This document shows, piece after piece, positions 8,453-16,939 of a stretch of DNA of 64,000 nt. The notes below the pieces were generated by a model, which saw only the letters and a program-made list of their open reading frames with translations, searched no databases and was not told the DNA's origin. Numbering within the stretch: the stretch's first letter is position 1; every line of letters starts with the position of its first letter. The position numbers and the translations under genes are program-made. The stretch spans positions 62,001 to 126,000 of the forward strand of contig CALXDM010000002.1 in the NCBI GenBank assembly GCA_944387065.1. The letters run 5' to 3'. This stretch comes from an uncultured Oscillospiraceae bacterium. Its GTDB lineage: Bacteria > Bacillota > Clostridia > Oscillospirales > Oscillospiraceae.

Positions 8453-8809
8453 ATGGAATATCTCCAGGCATTCCTGTGCGGCGGGCTTTTGTGCGTCATT
8501 GGCCAGCTGCTCATCGACAAAACCTCCCTCACCCCCGCCCGCATCCTCACCACCTATGTGGTGGCCGGCGTCCTGCTCAGCGCCCTGGGGCTGTACCAGC
8601 CCCTGGTGGACTGGGCCGGGTCAGGGGCCAGCGTCCCGCTGACCGGGTTCGGCCACACCCTGGCCAAGGGGGTGCGGGAGGCGGTGGAGCAGCGTGGGCT
8701 GCTGGGGGCGCTCACCGGGGGGCTCACCTCCACCGCCGGCGGCATCGCCGCGGCCATCTTCCTGGGTATCCTGGTGGCCCTGCTGTTCCGGGCCAAACGG
8801 AAGGGATAG
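8453..8809 (+). CDS. spoVAE: Stage V sporulation protein AE
   Basis: Small four-helix membrane subunit of the SpoVA DPA channel, 118 aa. Motifs: CVIGQLLIDKTSLTPARILT at the N-terminus and GGLTSTAGGIAAAIFLGIL near the end. RBS GGAAGGAGG precedes the ATG. The last about 65 bp (from 8744) are nearly identical to a fragment at 9508-9577. Confidence 0.95.
   Translation: MEYLQAFLCGGLLCVIGQLLIDKTSLTPARILTTYVVAGVLLSALGLYQPLVDWAGSGASVPLTGFGHTLAKGVREAVEQRGLLGALTGGLTSTAGGIAAAIFLGILVALLFRAKRKG
8744..8789 (+). repeat. 46-bp direct repeat, copy 1 (inside spoVAE)
   Basis: Identical over 46 bases to 9508-9553, with near-identity continuing to the stop codon in each copy. The two copies lie 764 bp apart in the same orientation and bracket the cassette with the micro-ORF and the small membrane gene. 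Confidence 0.9.
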
Positions 8810-8812
8810 CTA

Positions 8813-8855
8813 ACCACAGCGCCGGGGATGGAAATGCCCCGGCGCTGTGGTTTTC
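8813..8855 (+). terminator. Intrinsic terminator of the spoVAD-spoVAE operon
   Basis: 15-bp stem 8813-8827 / 8837-8851, 9-nt loop, then a T tract (8851-8854). Confidence 0.85.
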
Positions 8856-8892
8856 CTCGCAGGCAAAAACCGCCCAAATTTTCAGCTTGATT

Positions 8893-8933
8893 TCCAGAAA
8901 ATTCTGGACATTTTCCCTGCCATCTGGTATGCT
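8893..8933 (+). promoter_or_regulatory. Promoter with overlapping palindrome, upstream of micro-ORF
   Basis: TGGACA (8905-8910), 17-nt spacer, TATGCT (8928-8933). A perfect inverted repeat TCCAGAA-AA-TTCTGGA (8893-8908) overlaps the -35, suggesting a repressor operator. The regulator is not identified. Confidence 0.5.
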
Positions 8934-9073
8934 GAGATTGTCAGAAGCAGAACCCGGACGTCTAAGATGGAGAGGGGGAGGAAACCCGCCCCATGGGGCT
9001 TGGCGCGCCCGGCAAAGAGGAGTCCCTGTCCCTATTTGTCGTTCAAGCCTTTGCCAAGAGGAGGTTATGTGCC

Positions 9074-9130
9074 ATGAAAAGAGTTTCCAAATTAACCGTT
9101 AGTATCCCTACAATGTACAAGACTCTTTAA
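9074..9130 (+). CDS. 18-aa micro-ORF with strong ribosome-binding site
   Basis: ATG at 9074, stop TAA at 9128. Product MKRVSKLTVSIPTMYKTL. Preceded by AGAGGAGG with 9-nt spacing, one of the better Shine-Dalgarno sites in the window. Downstream of the palindromic promoter and 25 nt before the next gene. It could be a leader peptide, a small peptide, or a truncated gene start. Confidence 0.4.
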   Translation: MKRVSKLTVSIPTMYKTL

Positions 9131-9155
9131 TCCTAGTTTGACTCAATATTTCCAT

Positions 9156-9464
9156 ATGAATACTATGAACAAAATTCTTCTGACCCTGGCCGCCGCCATC
9201 TGCTTCCTGCTGCTCAGCATGATGTGGAACGGCGTGGGGCTGATGCTCCTGCTTTGCCTGATGTGGGGCATCGTGGGATATAAGCTGGCCATGCGGTACA
9301 GAAAGCCCAATCCCCAGACGGAGCCGGGCCGGGTCATGATAGAAACGGCGCTAATCGGACTGGGGTGCGCCGTGCTGCCCTTTCTCCTCATCGCCCTGAC
9401 CCATGGGGCGGGGGTCTTTCTGGCCCTGGGGCTGCTGTGCGCGGTGGTGGCCATCCTGCTGTGA
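9156..9464 (+). CDS. Small hypothetical membrane protein
   Basis: About 102 aa from the ATG at 9156; a second ATG at 9165 and a TTG at 9138 are alternatives, none with a good RBS. Three or four hydrophobic segments (ILLTLAAAICFLLLSMMW, LMLLLCLMWGIVGYKLAM, FLLIALTHGAGVFLALGLL). No family recognised. It sits in the cassette between the two spoVAE 3' copies, and the TGA at 9464 is one base before the copied spoVAE reading frame begins. Confidence 0.55.
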   Translation: MNTMNKILLTLAAAICFLLLSMMWNGVGLMLLLCLMWGIVGYKLAMRYRKPNPQTEPGRVMIETALIGLGCAVLPFLLIALTHGAGVFLALGLLCAVVAILL

Positions 9465-9465
9465 G

Positions 9466-9577
9466 CCATTCGGGGCTGCCCGCGGCGGAGCGGCAGCCTC
9501 CGGCGGTATCGCCGCGGCCATCTTCCTGGGTATCCTGGTGGCCCTGCTGTTCCCGGCCAAGCGGGAGGGCTCGTGAA
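9466..9577 (+). pseudogene. spoVAE 3'-end remnant
   Basis: Reading frame PFGAARGGAAASGGIAAAIF... ends LLFPAKREGS-stop. It aligns with the C-terminus of SpoVAE (GGIAAAIFLGILVALLFRAKRKG). No start codon or upstream spoVAE sequence is present. DNA is identical over 46 bp and then diverges slightly, so it is a duplication, not chance similarity. The following 9578-9887 shows no gene or clear element. Confidence 0.85.
9508..9553 (+). repeat. 46-bp direct repeat, copy 2
   Basis: Second copy of the block at 8744-8789. Recombination between the copies would excise 764 bp and regenerate an intact spoVAE with a slightly different tail. Confidence 0.9.
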
Positions 9578-9887
9578 GCGGGGGCAAAAATTGATTGAGC
9601 AGGCAGGAAAAGAAACTTGAAGATTTGAGGCAGGTTACCTGAGGAAAACCCAAAAGCGTTAGCAGGCATCTTGACAGAATACTATTCGTTACATGCTTAA
9701 TCAGAGAGGGATGCGCCCAGCTTTCTACAGAATGGCAAAAAGCCAGTCGAGCCAGTCAAAAACGGGTGATTCGGGCTGGCGCAGGCCCGTTCCCCTCCGC
9801 CTGGACGGTCTCCCCGCTCCCATTTGGAGACCGTTCGGCCTTGCTTGCATCCATGCCCCGCACCCCCATTTGTCCGATGATCCACCC

Positions 9888-9916
9888 TTGACAGGCACCC
9901 GCCCCCAGGCTATAAT
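9888..9916 (+). promoter_or_regulatory. Consensus sigma-A promoter of metK
   Basis: TTGACA (9888-9893), exactly 17-nt spacer, TATAAT (9911-9916). Predicted transcription starts about 20 nt before the SAM riboswitch. Confidence 0.85.
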
Positions 9917-9940
9917 CATTTGCGTACAAGTGCATACCAC

Positions 9941-10034
9941 CTTATCCAGAGTGGCTGAGGGAACGGCCCGATGACGCCACGGCAACCTGCTGCGCAAGGT
10001 GCCAATTCCGGCGGAAACGCGAGATGAGGAAGCC
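9941..10034 (+). promoter_or_regulatory. SAM-I (S-box) riboswitch
   Basis: Conserved S-box blocks in order: CTTATCCAGAG, GAGGGAACGGCCCGATGA, CGGCAACC, GGTGCCAATTCC and GATGAGG. It precedes metK and is followed by an intrinsic terminator, so SAM binding should cause premature termination and lower SAM synthetase synthesis. Confidence 0.93.
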
Positions 10035-10046
10035 TCTGAACCCACT

Positions 10047-10073
10047 GCCCCGCCGCCCGGCGGGGCTTTTTTT
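10047..10073 (+). terminator. SAM riboswitch expression-platform terminator
   Basis: 8-bp GC stem 10047-10054 / 10059-10066 with GCCC loop and seven T residues. Confidence 0.9.
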
Positions 10074-10102
10074 CCGCTTTTACACACAGAAAGGAAATGA
10101 CA

Positions 10103-11284
10103 ATGGCAAAGCGACTGTTTACCTCTGAATCGGTGACGGAAGGTCACCCCGATAAACTCTGCGACCAGATCTCCGACGCGGTGCTGGACGCCATCCTGGC
10201 CAAGGACCCCGGGGCTCGGGTGGCCTGTGAGACCACCGTGTCCACCGGGCTGATCCATATCATGGGGGAGATCACCACCCAATGCTACGTGGACATCCCC
10301 AAGATCGCCCGGGACGTGGTGCGGGACATCGGCTATGACCGGGCCAAGTACGGCTTTGACTGCGACACCTGCGGCGTCATCACCAACATCGACGAGCAGT
10401 CCCCCGACATCGCCATGGGGGTCAACAAGTCCCTGGAGGCCCGGCTGGGAGAGATGGACGACGCGCTGGACGGCGGGGCGGGTGACCAGGGCATGATGTT
10501 TGGTTACGCCTGCCGGGAGACTGACGAGCTCATGCCCCTGCCCATCTCGCTGGCCCACAGGCTGGCCCAGCGGCTGGCTCAGGCGCGCAAGCAGGGCCTG
10601 GCCGAGTACCTGCGCCCGGACGGCAAGACCCAGGTCACCGTGGAGTACGACGACGCGGGCCGCCCCGCCCGGGTGGACACGGTGGTGGTGTCCACCCAGC
10701 ACAACCCGGAGGTCACCCTGGACCGCATCCGGGAAGACATGGTGGGGCTGATCATCCAGCCCACCATCCCCGTCCAGCTGCTGGATGGGGACACCAAAAT
10801 TTATGTAAATCCAACCGGCCGCTTCGTGGTGGGCGGCCCCCAGGGGGACTCGGGGCTGACCGGGCGCAAGATCATCGTGGATACATACGGCGGCGCCGCC
10901 CCCCATGGTGGCGGTGCCTTCTCCGGCAAGGATCCCACCAAAGTGGACCGTTCCGCCGCCTATGCCGCCCGCTGGGTGGCCAAGAACCTGGTGGCCGCCG
11001 GCCTGGCCCAGCGCTGCCAGGTGCAGCTGGCCTACGCCATCGGGGTGGCCCGTCCCGTCTGCGTCCGGGTGGACACCTTTGGCACGGGCACGGCGGCCGA
11101 CCCCGTGCTGGAGCAGGTGGTGGAGCGGCTGTTTGACCTGCGGCCCAGCGCCATCATCCGCCGGTTAGACCTGCGCCGGCCCATCTACCGCCAGGTGGCG
11201 GCCTACGGGCACTTCGGCCGCCCCGAGCTGGATCTTCCCTGGGAGCGCACCGACATGGTAGAGGCGCTGAAAGCCGCCCTGTGA
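10103..11284 (+). CDS. metK: S-adenosylmethionine synthetase
   Basis: Makes SAM from methionine and ATP in the cytoplasm. 393 aa, the standard length. Motifs: [57 protein letters not shown]. The second of two nearby ATGs (10103) gives 8-nt spacing to AAAGGAA and the expected [11 protein letters not shown] start. Controlled by the upstream SAM-I riboswitch. Confidence 0.97.
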   Translation: MAKRLFTSESVTEGHPDKLCDQISDAVLDAILAKDPGARVACETTVSTGLIHIMGEITTQCYVDIPKIARDVVRDIGYDRAKYGFDCDTCGVITNIDEQSPDIAMGVNKSLEARLGEMDDALDGGAGDQGMMFGYACRETDELMPLPISLAHRLAQRLAQARKQGLAEYLRPDGKTQVTVEYDDAGRPARVDTVVVSTQHNPEVTLDRIREDMVGLIIQPTIPVQLLDGDTKIYVNPTGRFVVGGPQGDSGLTGRKIIVDTYGGAAPHGGGAFSGKDPTKVDRSAAYAARWVAKNLVAAGLAQRCQVQLAYAIGVARPVCVRVDTFGTGTAADPVLEQVVERLFDLRPSAIIRRLDLRRPIYRQVAAYGHFGRPELDLPWERTDMVEALKAAL

Positions 11285-11315
11285 AGCTGTTCCCATCCGT
11301 CCACAACATCGTTAG

Positions 11316-11360
11316 AAAAAATCCCTGGCGGCAGCTTTTCTCAAGCTGCTCGCCAGGGAT
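11316..11360 (-). terminator. Intrinsic terminator of feoAB
   Basis: Inverted repeat 11321-11337 / 11344-11360; on the minus strand it is followed by TTTTTT (complement of 11315-11320). It may also stop metK transcription. Confidence 0.75.
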
Positions 11361-11366
11361 CTCCCT

Positions 11367-13202
11367 TTACAGCCCTACCAATCGTCCAGCACTGGCCACC
11401 AGGAAGCACAGCACCAAGCCCAGCGCTGTGGGCAGGGCAGCGGCCAGGGCCGTCCACCGCAGGCTGCCCGTCTCCTTCCAGATGGTCAGGCAGGTGGTGG
11501 AGCAGGGCCAATGGAACAGGGAAAACAGGAGGACGCACACCGCCGTCAGCCAGCTCCAGCCCTGGCCGATCAGAAGCTGGGCCAGGGCGGACAGGTCGCC
11601 GTACTCCACCAGGGTGCCAGCGGACAGGTAGGCCATGAGCATCACCGGGATGACGATCTCGTTGGCGGGCCAGCCCAGCAGGAAGGCCATGAGGATCACC
11701 CCGTCCAGCCCGAACAGCTGGGCAAAGGGATCCAGAAAGCCGGTGCACCAGCCCAGCAGGGACTGTCCCCCCGCCTCCACATTGGCCAGCAGCCAGATCA
11801 CCAGCCCCGCCGGCGCCGCCACCGCCAGGGCACGGCCCAGGACAAATACCGTCCGGTCCAGCAAGGAACGCACCACCACCTGCCCCACTCGGGGCCGCCG
11901 GAAGGGGGGCAGCTCCAGGGTGAAGGAGGAGGGCGTGCCCCGCAACACTGTGGCCGACAGCAGCCGGGAGCAGCCCAAGGTGGCCGCCGCCCCCAGCAGC
12001 AGCGTGCCCAGCAGCAGCGCCGCCCCCTTCAGCGATCCCAGCCAGCCCCCCTGGGCCCCCACGAAGAAGATGGCGATCAGAGCCATCAGGGTGGGGAACT
12101 TCCCGTTGCAGGGCACCAGGGAGGAGGTGAGGATGGCGATCAGCCGCTCCCGGGGGCTGTCGATGATGCGGCAGCCGGTGACCCCGCAGGCGTTGCACCC
12201 CAGGCACATGGTCATGGTAAGGGCCTGCTTGCCGCAGGCCCTGGCCCGCTGGAAGGCATGGTCCATGAGAAAGGCCACCCGGGGCAGGTATCCCAGATCC
12301 TCCAGCAGGGTGAACAGGGGGAAAAAGATGGCCATGGGGGGCAGCATCACCGACACCACCCAGGCCGTCACCCGGTACACCCCGTCCAGCAGCAGGGAGG
12401 ACAGCCAGCCCGGCGCACCGGACAGCCAGCCCTCCAGCACCTGCCCCAGCCAGTCAAAGCCCTGGGACAGCCATTGGGAGGGCAGGTTGGCCCCCGCCAC
12501 CGTCAGCCACAGCACCATCCCCAAAAGCAGCAGCATCAGGGGAATGCCGGTCAACCGGCTGGCCAGCAAGCGGTCCAGCCGGCGCTGACGCTCCAGCGCA
12601 TCCGGCCGGCTGCTGGCCACTGTCTGCTCGGCGTACTGCTGGGCCAGCAGCGCCCGCTCCTGGGGGGAACGGGGGGCGGCCCGCTTCTCCGGCCCCTCCC
12701 CCCGCTGCGCCAGGCGGGCCATGGCCTGCTTGAGCTGATCCAGCCCCCGCTGCCGTCCGGCGGAAATGCCCACCACCGGCACCCCCAGGCGGCTGGACAG
12801 CCCCTCCAGGTCAATCTGGAGCCCCAGACGCTGGGCCTCGTCCAGCAGGTTGACGCACACCAACACCCGGTCGGTGAGCTCCAGCACCTGCAAAACCAGG
12901 ATCAGGTTGCGCTCCAGGCAGGTGGCGTCGCACACCACCACCACCCCGTCGGCCTGACCGCTGGCGATGTAATCCCAGGCCACCCGCTCCTCCGGCGTCT
13001 TGGCCGTCAGGGAGTAGATCCCCGGCAGGTCGGTGATCCGGTACTCCACCCCCTGGTGGACAAAGCGGCCCTGGGCGGTGTCCACCGTCTTCCCCGCCCA
13101 ATTTCCGGTATGCTGCCGCAGCTTTGTCAGGGCGTTGAACAGGGTGGATTTGCCCACGTTGGGGTTGCCCACCAGGGCCAGGCAGGGCCCAGGCCCGCTC
13201 AT
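11367..13202 (-). CDS. feoB: Ferrous iron transport protein B
   Basis: Membrane Fe2+ transporter with cytoplasmic G domain, about 611 aa (shorter than the 770-aa enterobacterial form, usual for Clostridia). G1 GNPNVGKST, G3 DLPGIYSL, G4 NLLDE, then membrane core with two Gate repeats and conserved Cys segments (CLGCNACGVTGCR, LVPCNGKFPTLM). The ATG at 13202 overlaps the feoA stop (ATGA). Confidence 0.96.
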   Translation of the reverse strand: MSGPGPCLALVGNPNVGKSTLFNALTKLRQHTGNWAGKTVDTAQGRFVHQGVEYRITDLPGIYSLTAKTPEERVAWDYIASGQADGVVVVCDATCLERNLILVLQVLELTDRVLVCVNLLDEAQRLGLQIDLEGLSSRLGVPVVGISAGRQRGLDQLKQAMARLAQRGEGPEKRAAPRSPQERALLAQQYAEQTVASSRPDALERQRRLDRLLASRLTGIPLMLLLLGMVLWLTVAGANLPSQWLSQGFDWLGQVLEGWLSGAPGWLSSLLLDGVYRVTAWVVSVMLPPMAIFFPLFTLLEDLGYLPRVAFLMDHAFQRARACGKQALTMTMCLGCNACGVTGCRIIDSPRERLIAILTSSLVPCNGKFPTLMALIAIFFVGAQGGWLGSLKGAALLLGTLLLGAAATLGCSRLLSATVLRGTPSSFTLELPPFRRPRVGQVVVRSLLDRTVFVLGRALAVAAPAGLVIWLLANVEAGGQSLLGWCTGFLDPFAQLFGLDGVILMAFLLGWPANEIVIPVMLMAYLSAGTLVEYGDLSALAQLLIGQGWSWLTAVCVLLFSLFHWPCSTTCLTIWKETGSLRWTALAAALPTALGLVLCFLVASAGRLVGL

Positions 13203-13462
13203 GGCGCCGCCCCGCCCGCCGGCGGGCACTCCCGCTCCAACTGGACCCCGGCCGCGTCCGCCCGGCGCAGGGCGATCAGCGCCCCCCGGATCAGATAGGC
13301 CCGCAGATCCCCCGCGGGGCTCTTCACCATGCAGGTCACCCGGGTGCCCCGCACCAGGCCCAGATCCATCAGCCGGCGCTCCATGGCGGGCCGGGCAGAC
13401 AGCTGGGTCACATAACCGCTCTGCCCCACATCCAGGGCGGCCATGTCTATGATCTCACGCAT
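13199..13462 (-). CDS. feoA: Ferrous iron transport protein A
   Basis: 87-aa SH3-like FeoA protein: ERRLMDLGLVRGTRVTCMVKSPAGDLRAYLIRG-type core, ending before feoB with a 4-base overlap. Required partner of FeoB. RBS GAGGAG lies about 9 nt before the ATG at 13462. No clear Fur or other operator was seen in 13463-13560. Confidence 0.94.
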   Translation of the reverse strand: MREIIDMAALDVGQSGYVTQLSARPAMERRLMDLGLVRGTRVTCMVKSPAGDLRAYLIRGALIALRRADAAGVQLERECPPAGGAAP

Positions 13463-13562
13463 TTAACTCGCTCCTCTTACACATCTGGGCGACCGCGCGG
13501 GCGGCCGCACCCTATCCTATGCCGCCGCCTGCCCAGCTGACCGCCGTAAGAGGAGAGGAGAA

Positions 13563-13592
13563 AGGGCCGCCGGATGATACCGGCGACCCTTT
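13563..13592 (-). terminator. Terminator of the flavodoxin gene
   Basis: 11-bp stem (13563-13573 / 13580-13590, one G-T pair) with 6-nt loop. It lies between the flavodoxin gene and feoA, both on the minus strand. The T tract is weak. Confidence 0.5.
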
Positions 13593-13594
13593 GC

Positions 13595-14218
13595 TTAGCG
13601 AATGAAGTTGGTTCTCTGGAAGGGCTCCCGCTCAGGCAGCCCGTACTGCGCCCGGCCCAGGGCGATGCTCTTGATGAGGAAAGCCATATTCCGGGCCAGG
13701 GTACGCATGGTTTGCAGCCCCTCCGCGTCCTGGGCTGCCTCCCCCTTCTCCCGGCCATGGACGATGTTCCAGTACTGGCTGGAGGCCACCGGCATCCCCG
13801 TGATGGTGAAGTATTTGTTCAGCTCATCAAAGGTGGCCGTGGCCCCACCCCGGCGGGCCACCACCACGCTGGCCCCCACCTTCATGGACTTGTCAAAATG
13901 GGTGCTGTAAAACAGCCGGTCCAGGAAGGAGATTAGCGTACCGTTGGCCGAGCCGTAATAGACGGGACTGGCAATCACCAGGCCGTCGCAGGCCTCGAAC
14001 TTGGGCGCGACCTGGTTGACCAGATCGTCAAAGACACATCTCCCGTTGTGCATGCAAAAGCCGCAGGCGATGCAGCCCCGCAGGTCCTGGCCGCCGATCT
14101 GGATCGTCTCCGTCTCCATCCCTTCCCCCTGGAAGACCCGTTCCATCTCCCCCAGGGCCAGGGCCGTGTTCCCGCCCTTGCGGGGGCTGCCGTTGATCAT
14201 GAGTACGTTCAATTCCAT
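13595..14218 (-). CDS. Flavodoxin family / NADPH-dependent FMN reductase-like protein
   Basis: 207 aa flavodoxin fold. FMN phosphate-loop MINGSPRKGGNTA at residues 7-19, then cysteine cluster CIACGFCMHNGRC, then ASPVYYGSANG. The Cys cluster is that of iron-sulfur flavoproteins/multimeric flavodoxin WrbA-type reductases in anaerobes. Physiological partner unknown. RBS GGAGG just before the ATG. Preceded by a 64-nt hairpin (14237-14300). Confidence 0.85.
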   Translation of the reverse strand: MELNVLMINGSPRKGGNTALALGEMERVFQGEGMETETIQIGGQDLRGCIACGFCMHNGRCVFDDLVNQVAPKFEACDGLVIASPVYYGSANGTLISFLDRLFYSTHFDKSMKVGASVVVARRGGATATFDELNKYFTITGMPVASSQYWNIVHGREKGEAAQDAEGLQTMRTLARNMAFLIKSIALGRAQYGLPEREPFQRTNFIR

Positions 14219-14236
14219 GCACCTCCATGTTTTGTC

Positions 14237-14300
14237 CCAACTGGGTTTGCCTCTGCCTCAGCGGGGCCATGGCCGCTGGAGCAGAGGGAAGCCCAGTTGG
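14237..14300. repeat. 64-nt imperfect palindrome (long hairpin)
   Basis: Arms of about 27 nt (14237-14264 and 14273-14300), starting CCAACTGGG and ending CCCAGTTGG, with only a few mismatches around a GGCCATGGCC centre. It lies between galM and the flavodoxin gene, both minus strand. There is no clear T tract, so it may be a processing/terminator hairpin or a small palindromic element. Confidence 0.7.
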
Positions 14301-14337
14301 CGCCAGCATCTCCTGTGAAGTCCGCATACCCCCTCCC

Positions 14338-15390
14338 TCACCTCCCATCCAGAGAGAAGGCGTACCGGGTGATCTGTTCGTACCGCTCCCCTGCCCGCAG
14401 CACGCAGGAGGGAAACTGGGGCTGGTTGGGAGAGTCGGGGTAAAACTGGGTCTCCAGGCAGAAGCCGTGGCGGGGGCCGTACACCGCGCCCGCCTTGCCC
14501 GACCGGCCCGCCGCCAGGAAGTTGGCGGTGTAGAACTGCACCCCAGGCAGGGTGGTCTGAACCTCCAGAGCAATACCGCTGGCCGCCGACCTGGCCCAGG
14601 CGGCAGGGCGCAGCCGGCCCGGCGGCCCGTCCACCACGTAGTTGTGATCATACCCACCGGACTGGCTCAGCTGGAGGAAGGGGGCGTCGATGCCAGCGCC
14701 GATGAGGACCGGCCGGCGCAGGTCCATGGGCGTGCCCGCCACGGGCTCCACCCTCCCCAGGGGGATGCCCGTGGGATCGGTGGGCGTATAGCCGCCGGCA
14801 TGGATGCAGATCTCCTGATCCAGCACCGGCCCCCCACCCTGTCCGGCCAGGTTGAAGTAGCTGTGGTTGGTCAGGTTGCAGATCGTGTCCCGGTCGCACC
14901 ATCCCTCGTAGTGCAGCTCCAGGGCGGAGCCGTCCAGCCGGTAGGTCGCCCGGACCTCCAGGTTGCCGGGGTATCCCTCCTCCCCGTGGGGGCTGGACAG
15001 GCTCAGCTGGGCCAGATCCCCCTCCAGCCGTTCCACCCGCCACACCCGGTGGGAGAAGCCCACCCGGCCCCCGTGCAGATGATTTGGCCCGCTGTTCACC
15101 GCCAGGGTATACGCCCGGCCGCCCAACGTAAAACGCCCGCCGGCGATGCGGTTGGCACACCGGCCCACCACCGCCCCCAGGTAGCCGTCCCAGCGCAGGT
15201 AGTCCTCCAGCTCCTCATAGCCCAGCACCACGTCCACCCGCCGGCCCCTCCGGCCCGGCGCCTCCAAGGCCCGCAGGGTGGCGCCAAAGGTGAGCAGCTC
15301 ACAGCGCAGCGTGCCGTTGTCCAGGCAGAGCAGCTCCACAGGCTCTCCTGCCGGGGTACGTCCAAAAGGGCGGCGGGACGGTGGCGACAT
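14338..15390 (-). CDS. galM: Aldose 1-epimerase (mutarotase)
   Basis: Interconverts alpha and beta aldoses, feeding galactokinase. 350 aa. Motifs: GRCANRIAGGRF, NHLHGG (catalytic His), TNHSYFNLAG (second His), and catalytic Glu in CLETQFYPDSPNQPQFP. Divergent from galK-galT, so the two units probably share control of galactose use. RBS GGAAGGGAG before the ATG at 15390. Confidence 0.95.
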   Translation of the reverse strand: MSPPSRRPFGRTPAGEPVELLCLDNGTLRCELLTFGATLRALEAPGRRGRRVDVVLGYEELEDYLRWDGYLGAVVGRCANRIAGGRFTLGGRAYTLAVNSGPNHLHGGRVGFSHRVWRVERLEGDLAQLSLSSPHGEEGYPGNLEVRATYRLDGSALELHYEGWCDRDTICNLTNHSYFNLAGQGGGPVLDQEICIHAGGYTPTDPTGIPLGRVEPVAGTPMDLRRPVLIGAGIDAPFLQLSQSGGYDHNYVVDGPPGRLRPAAWARSAASGIALEVQTTLPGVQFYTANFLAAGRSGKAGAVYGPRHGFCLETQFYPDSPNQPQFPSCVLRAGERYEQITRYAFSLDGR

Positions 15391-15465
15391 GGCGGACTCT
15401 CCCTTCCAATTTATCCTTCTTTAGTTTACCCAACTTTGGGGAAAAAGGCAAGGGGGGCGGCCCCC

Positions 15466-15494
15466 TTGCCAAACAGGTCGGTTCATGCTATGCT
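15466..15494 (+). promoter_or_regulatory. Probable promoter of galK-galT
   Basis: TTGCCA (15466-15471), 17-nt spacer, TATGCT (15489-15494), about 95 nt before galK. Confidence 0.6.
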
Positions 15495-15588
15495 GGTCTC
15501 AGCAATCCCTTGGCCCGCCCTGCCCAGGGCGGCCCAACCGCCGGGGCCGCCAGGCCCCAGCAATCTGCTTGGGATGAGGTGATCTTCC

Positions 15589-16890
15589 ATGGGCTGCTGC
15601 ACATCTTTGCCCCACGCGCTGCGCGCCGGCGCTTACGACCGGGCGCTGACCGCCCTGTACGCCCTGGACGGACGGCCGGACAGCCTGGCCCGGGCCCGGG
15701 ATCGGGCCTTGAGGGTGGTGGAGGCATTCACCCGCGCCTTTGGCCCGAAGCTGGAGCCGGGCGCGGCCCTGTTCAGCGGCCCCGGCCGCACCGAGATCGG
15801 CGGCAACCACACCGACCACCAGCACGGCCATGTGCTGTGCGCCAGCGTGGATCTGGATATGCTGGCCTGTGCCGCCCCCAACGGGCGAGACGTCATCCGC
15901 ATCCACTCCGAGGGCTACCCGCCCCTGGAGGTCGATCTGGATCAGCTGGAGCCCCGGCCCGAGGAGGTCAACACCTCCGCCGCCCTGGTACGGGGGGTGG
16001 CCGCCCGGATTCGGGCGCTGGGATATGCCCTGGCTGGCTTTGACGCGGCCATCACCTCCCAGGTGCTCTCCGGCTCTGGCCTGTCCTCCTCCGCCGCCTA
16101 TGAGGTGCTGGTGGGCAACATCCTCAACCACTTCTGCTGCGGCGGCCGCCTGTCCCCCATGGACATCGCCCAGATCGGCCAGTACGCAGAGAACGTCTAC
16201 TTTGGCAAGCCCTGCGGGCTGATGGATCAGATGGGCTCGGCGGTGGGTGGGGCCGTGGCCATTGACTTTGCCGACCCCGCCGCCCCGGCGGTGCGCCGGG
16301 TGGGTTACGATTTCTCCCGCTCCGGCCATGGGCTGTGCATCGTGGACACCGGCTCCTGCCACGCCGACCTCACCGACGATTATGCCGACATCACCCGGGA
16401 AATGGGGGCGGTGGCCGCCCACTTTGGCAAGCGGGTGCTGCGGGAGGTGCCGGAGGCAGACTTTCGCGCCGCCAGGCCGGAGCTGCGCCGGGTCTGCGGG
16501 GAGCGGGCGGTGCTGCGGGCCATGCACTTCTACGACGACGACCGCCGGGCCGCCCAGGAGGCGGACGCGCTGGAGCAGGGGGACTTTGCCCGCTTTCTGG
16601 CACTGGTCAACGCCTCGGGGCTGTCCTCCAGCCTGCATCTGCAAAACACCTGGTCGGTGGCAGCCCCCACCCAACAGGCCATCCCCCTGGCCCTGGCCGT
16701 GGGACGGGAGCTGCTGGAGGGCACGGGGGCCATCCGGGTTCACGGCGGCGGCTTTGCCGGCACCATCCAGGCCTTTGTCCCCCATGAGAAGCTGCCCGCC
16801 TTTCAGGCGGGGATGGAGGCCCTGCTGGGCCCGGACCGATGCCATGTGCTGCACATCCGCCCCCAGGGCGGATGCGTGGTGACGGCCTGA
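15589..16890 (+). CDS. galK: Galactokinase
   Basis: Phosphorylates galactose to galactose-1-phosphate (Leloir pathway). 433 aa GHMP kinase: GPGRTEIGGNHTDHQHG near residue 64 (substrate signature), ATP loop SGSGLSSSAAYE, and HGGGFAGTIQAF. It has an N-terminal extension of about 55 aa relative to E. coli GalK, as in other Clostridial enzymes. RBS GAGGTGATC before the ATG. galT follows 49 bases downstream. Confidence 0.95.
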   Translation: MGCCTSLPHALRAGAYDRALTALYALDGRPDSLARARDRALRVVEAFTRAFGPKLEPGAALFSGPGRTEIGGNHTDHQHGHVLCASVDLDMLACAAPNGRDVIRIHSEGYPPLEVDLDQLEPRPEEVNTSAALVRGVAARIRALGYALAGFDAAITSQVLSGSGLSSSAAYEVLVGNILNHFCCGGRLSPMDIAQIGQYAENVYFGKPCGLMDQMGSAVGGAVAIDFADPAAPAVRRVGYDFSRSGHGLCIVDTGSCHADLTDDYADITREMGAVAAHFGKRVLREVPEADFRAARPELRRVCGERAVLRAMHFYDDDRRAAQEADALEQGDFARFLALVNASGLSSSLHLQNTWSVAAPTQQAIPLALAVGRELLEGTGAIRVHGGGFAGTIQAFVPHEKLPAFQAGMEALLGPDRCHVLHIRPQGGCVVTA

Positions 16891-16939
16891 AAAGCCCAGC
16901 GGAGGGGCAAATCCCACGGATCAAAGGAGGTTGCGGGGT

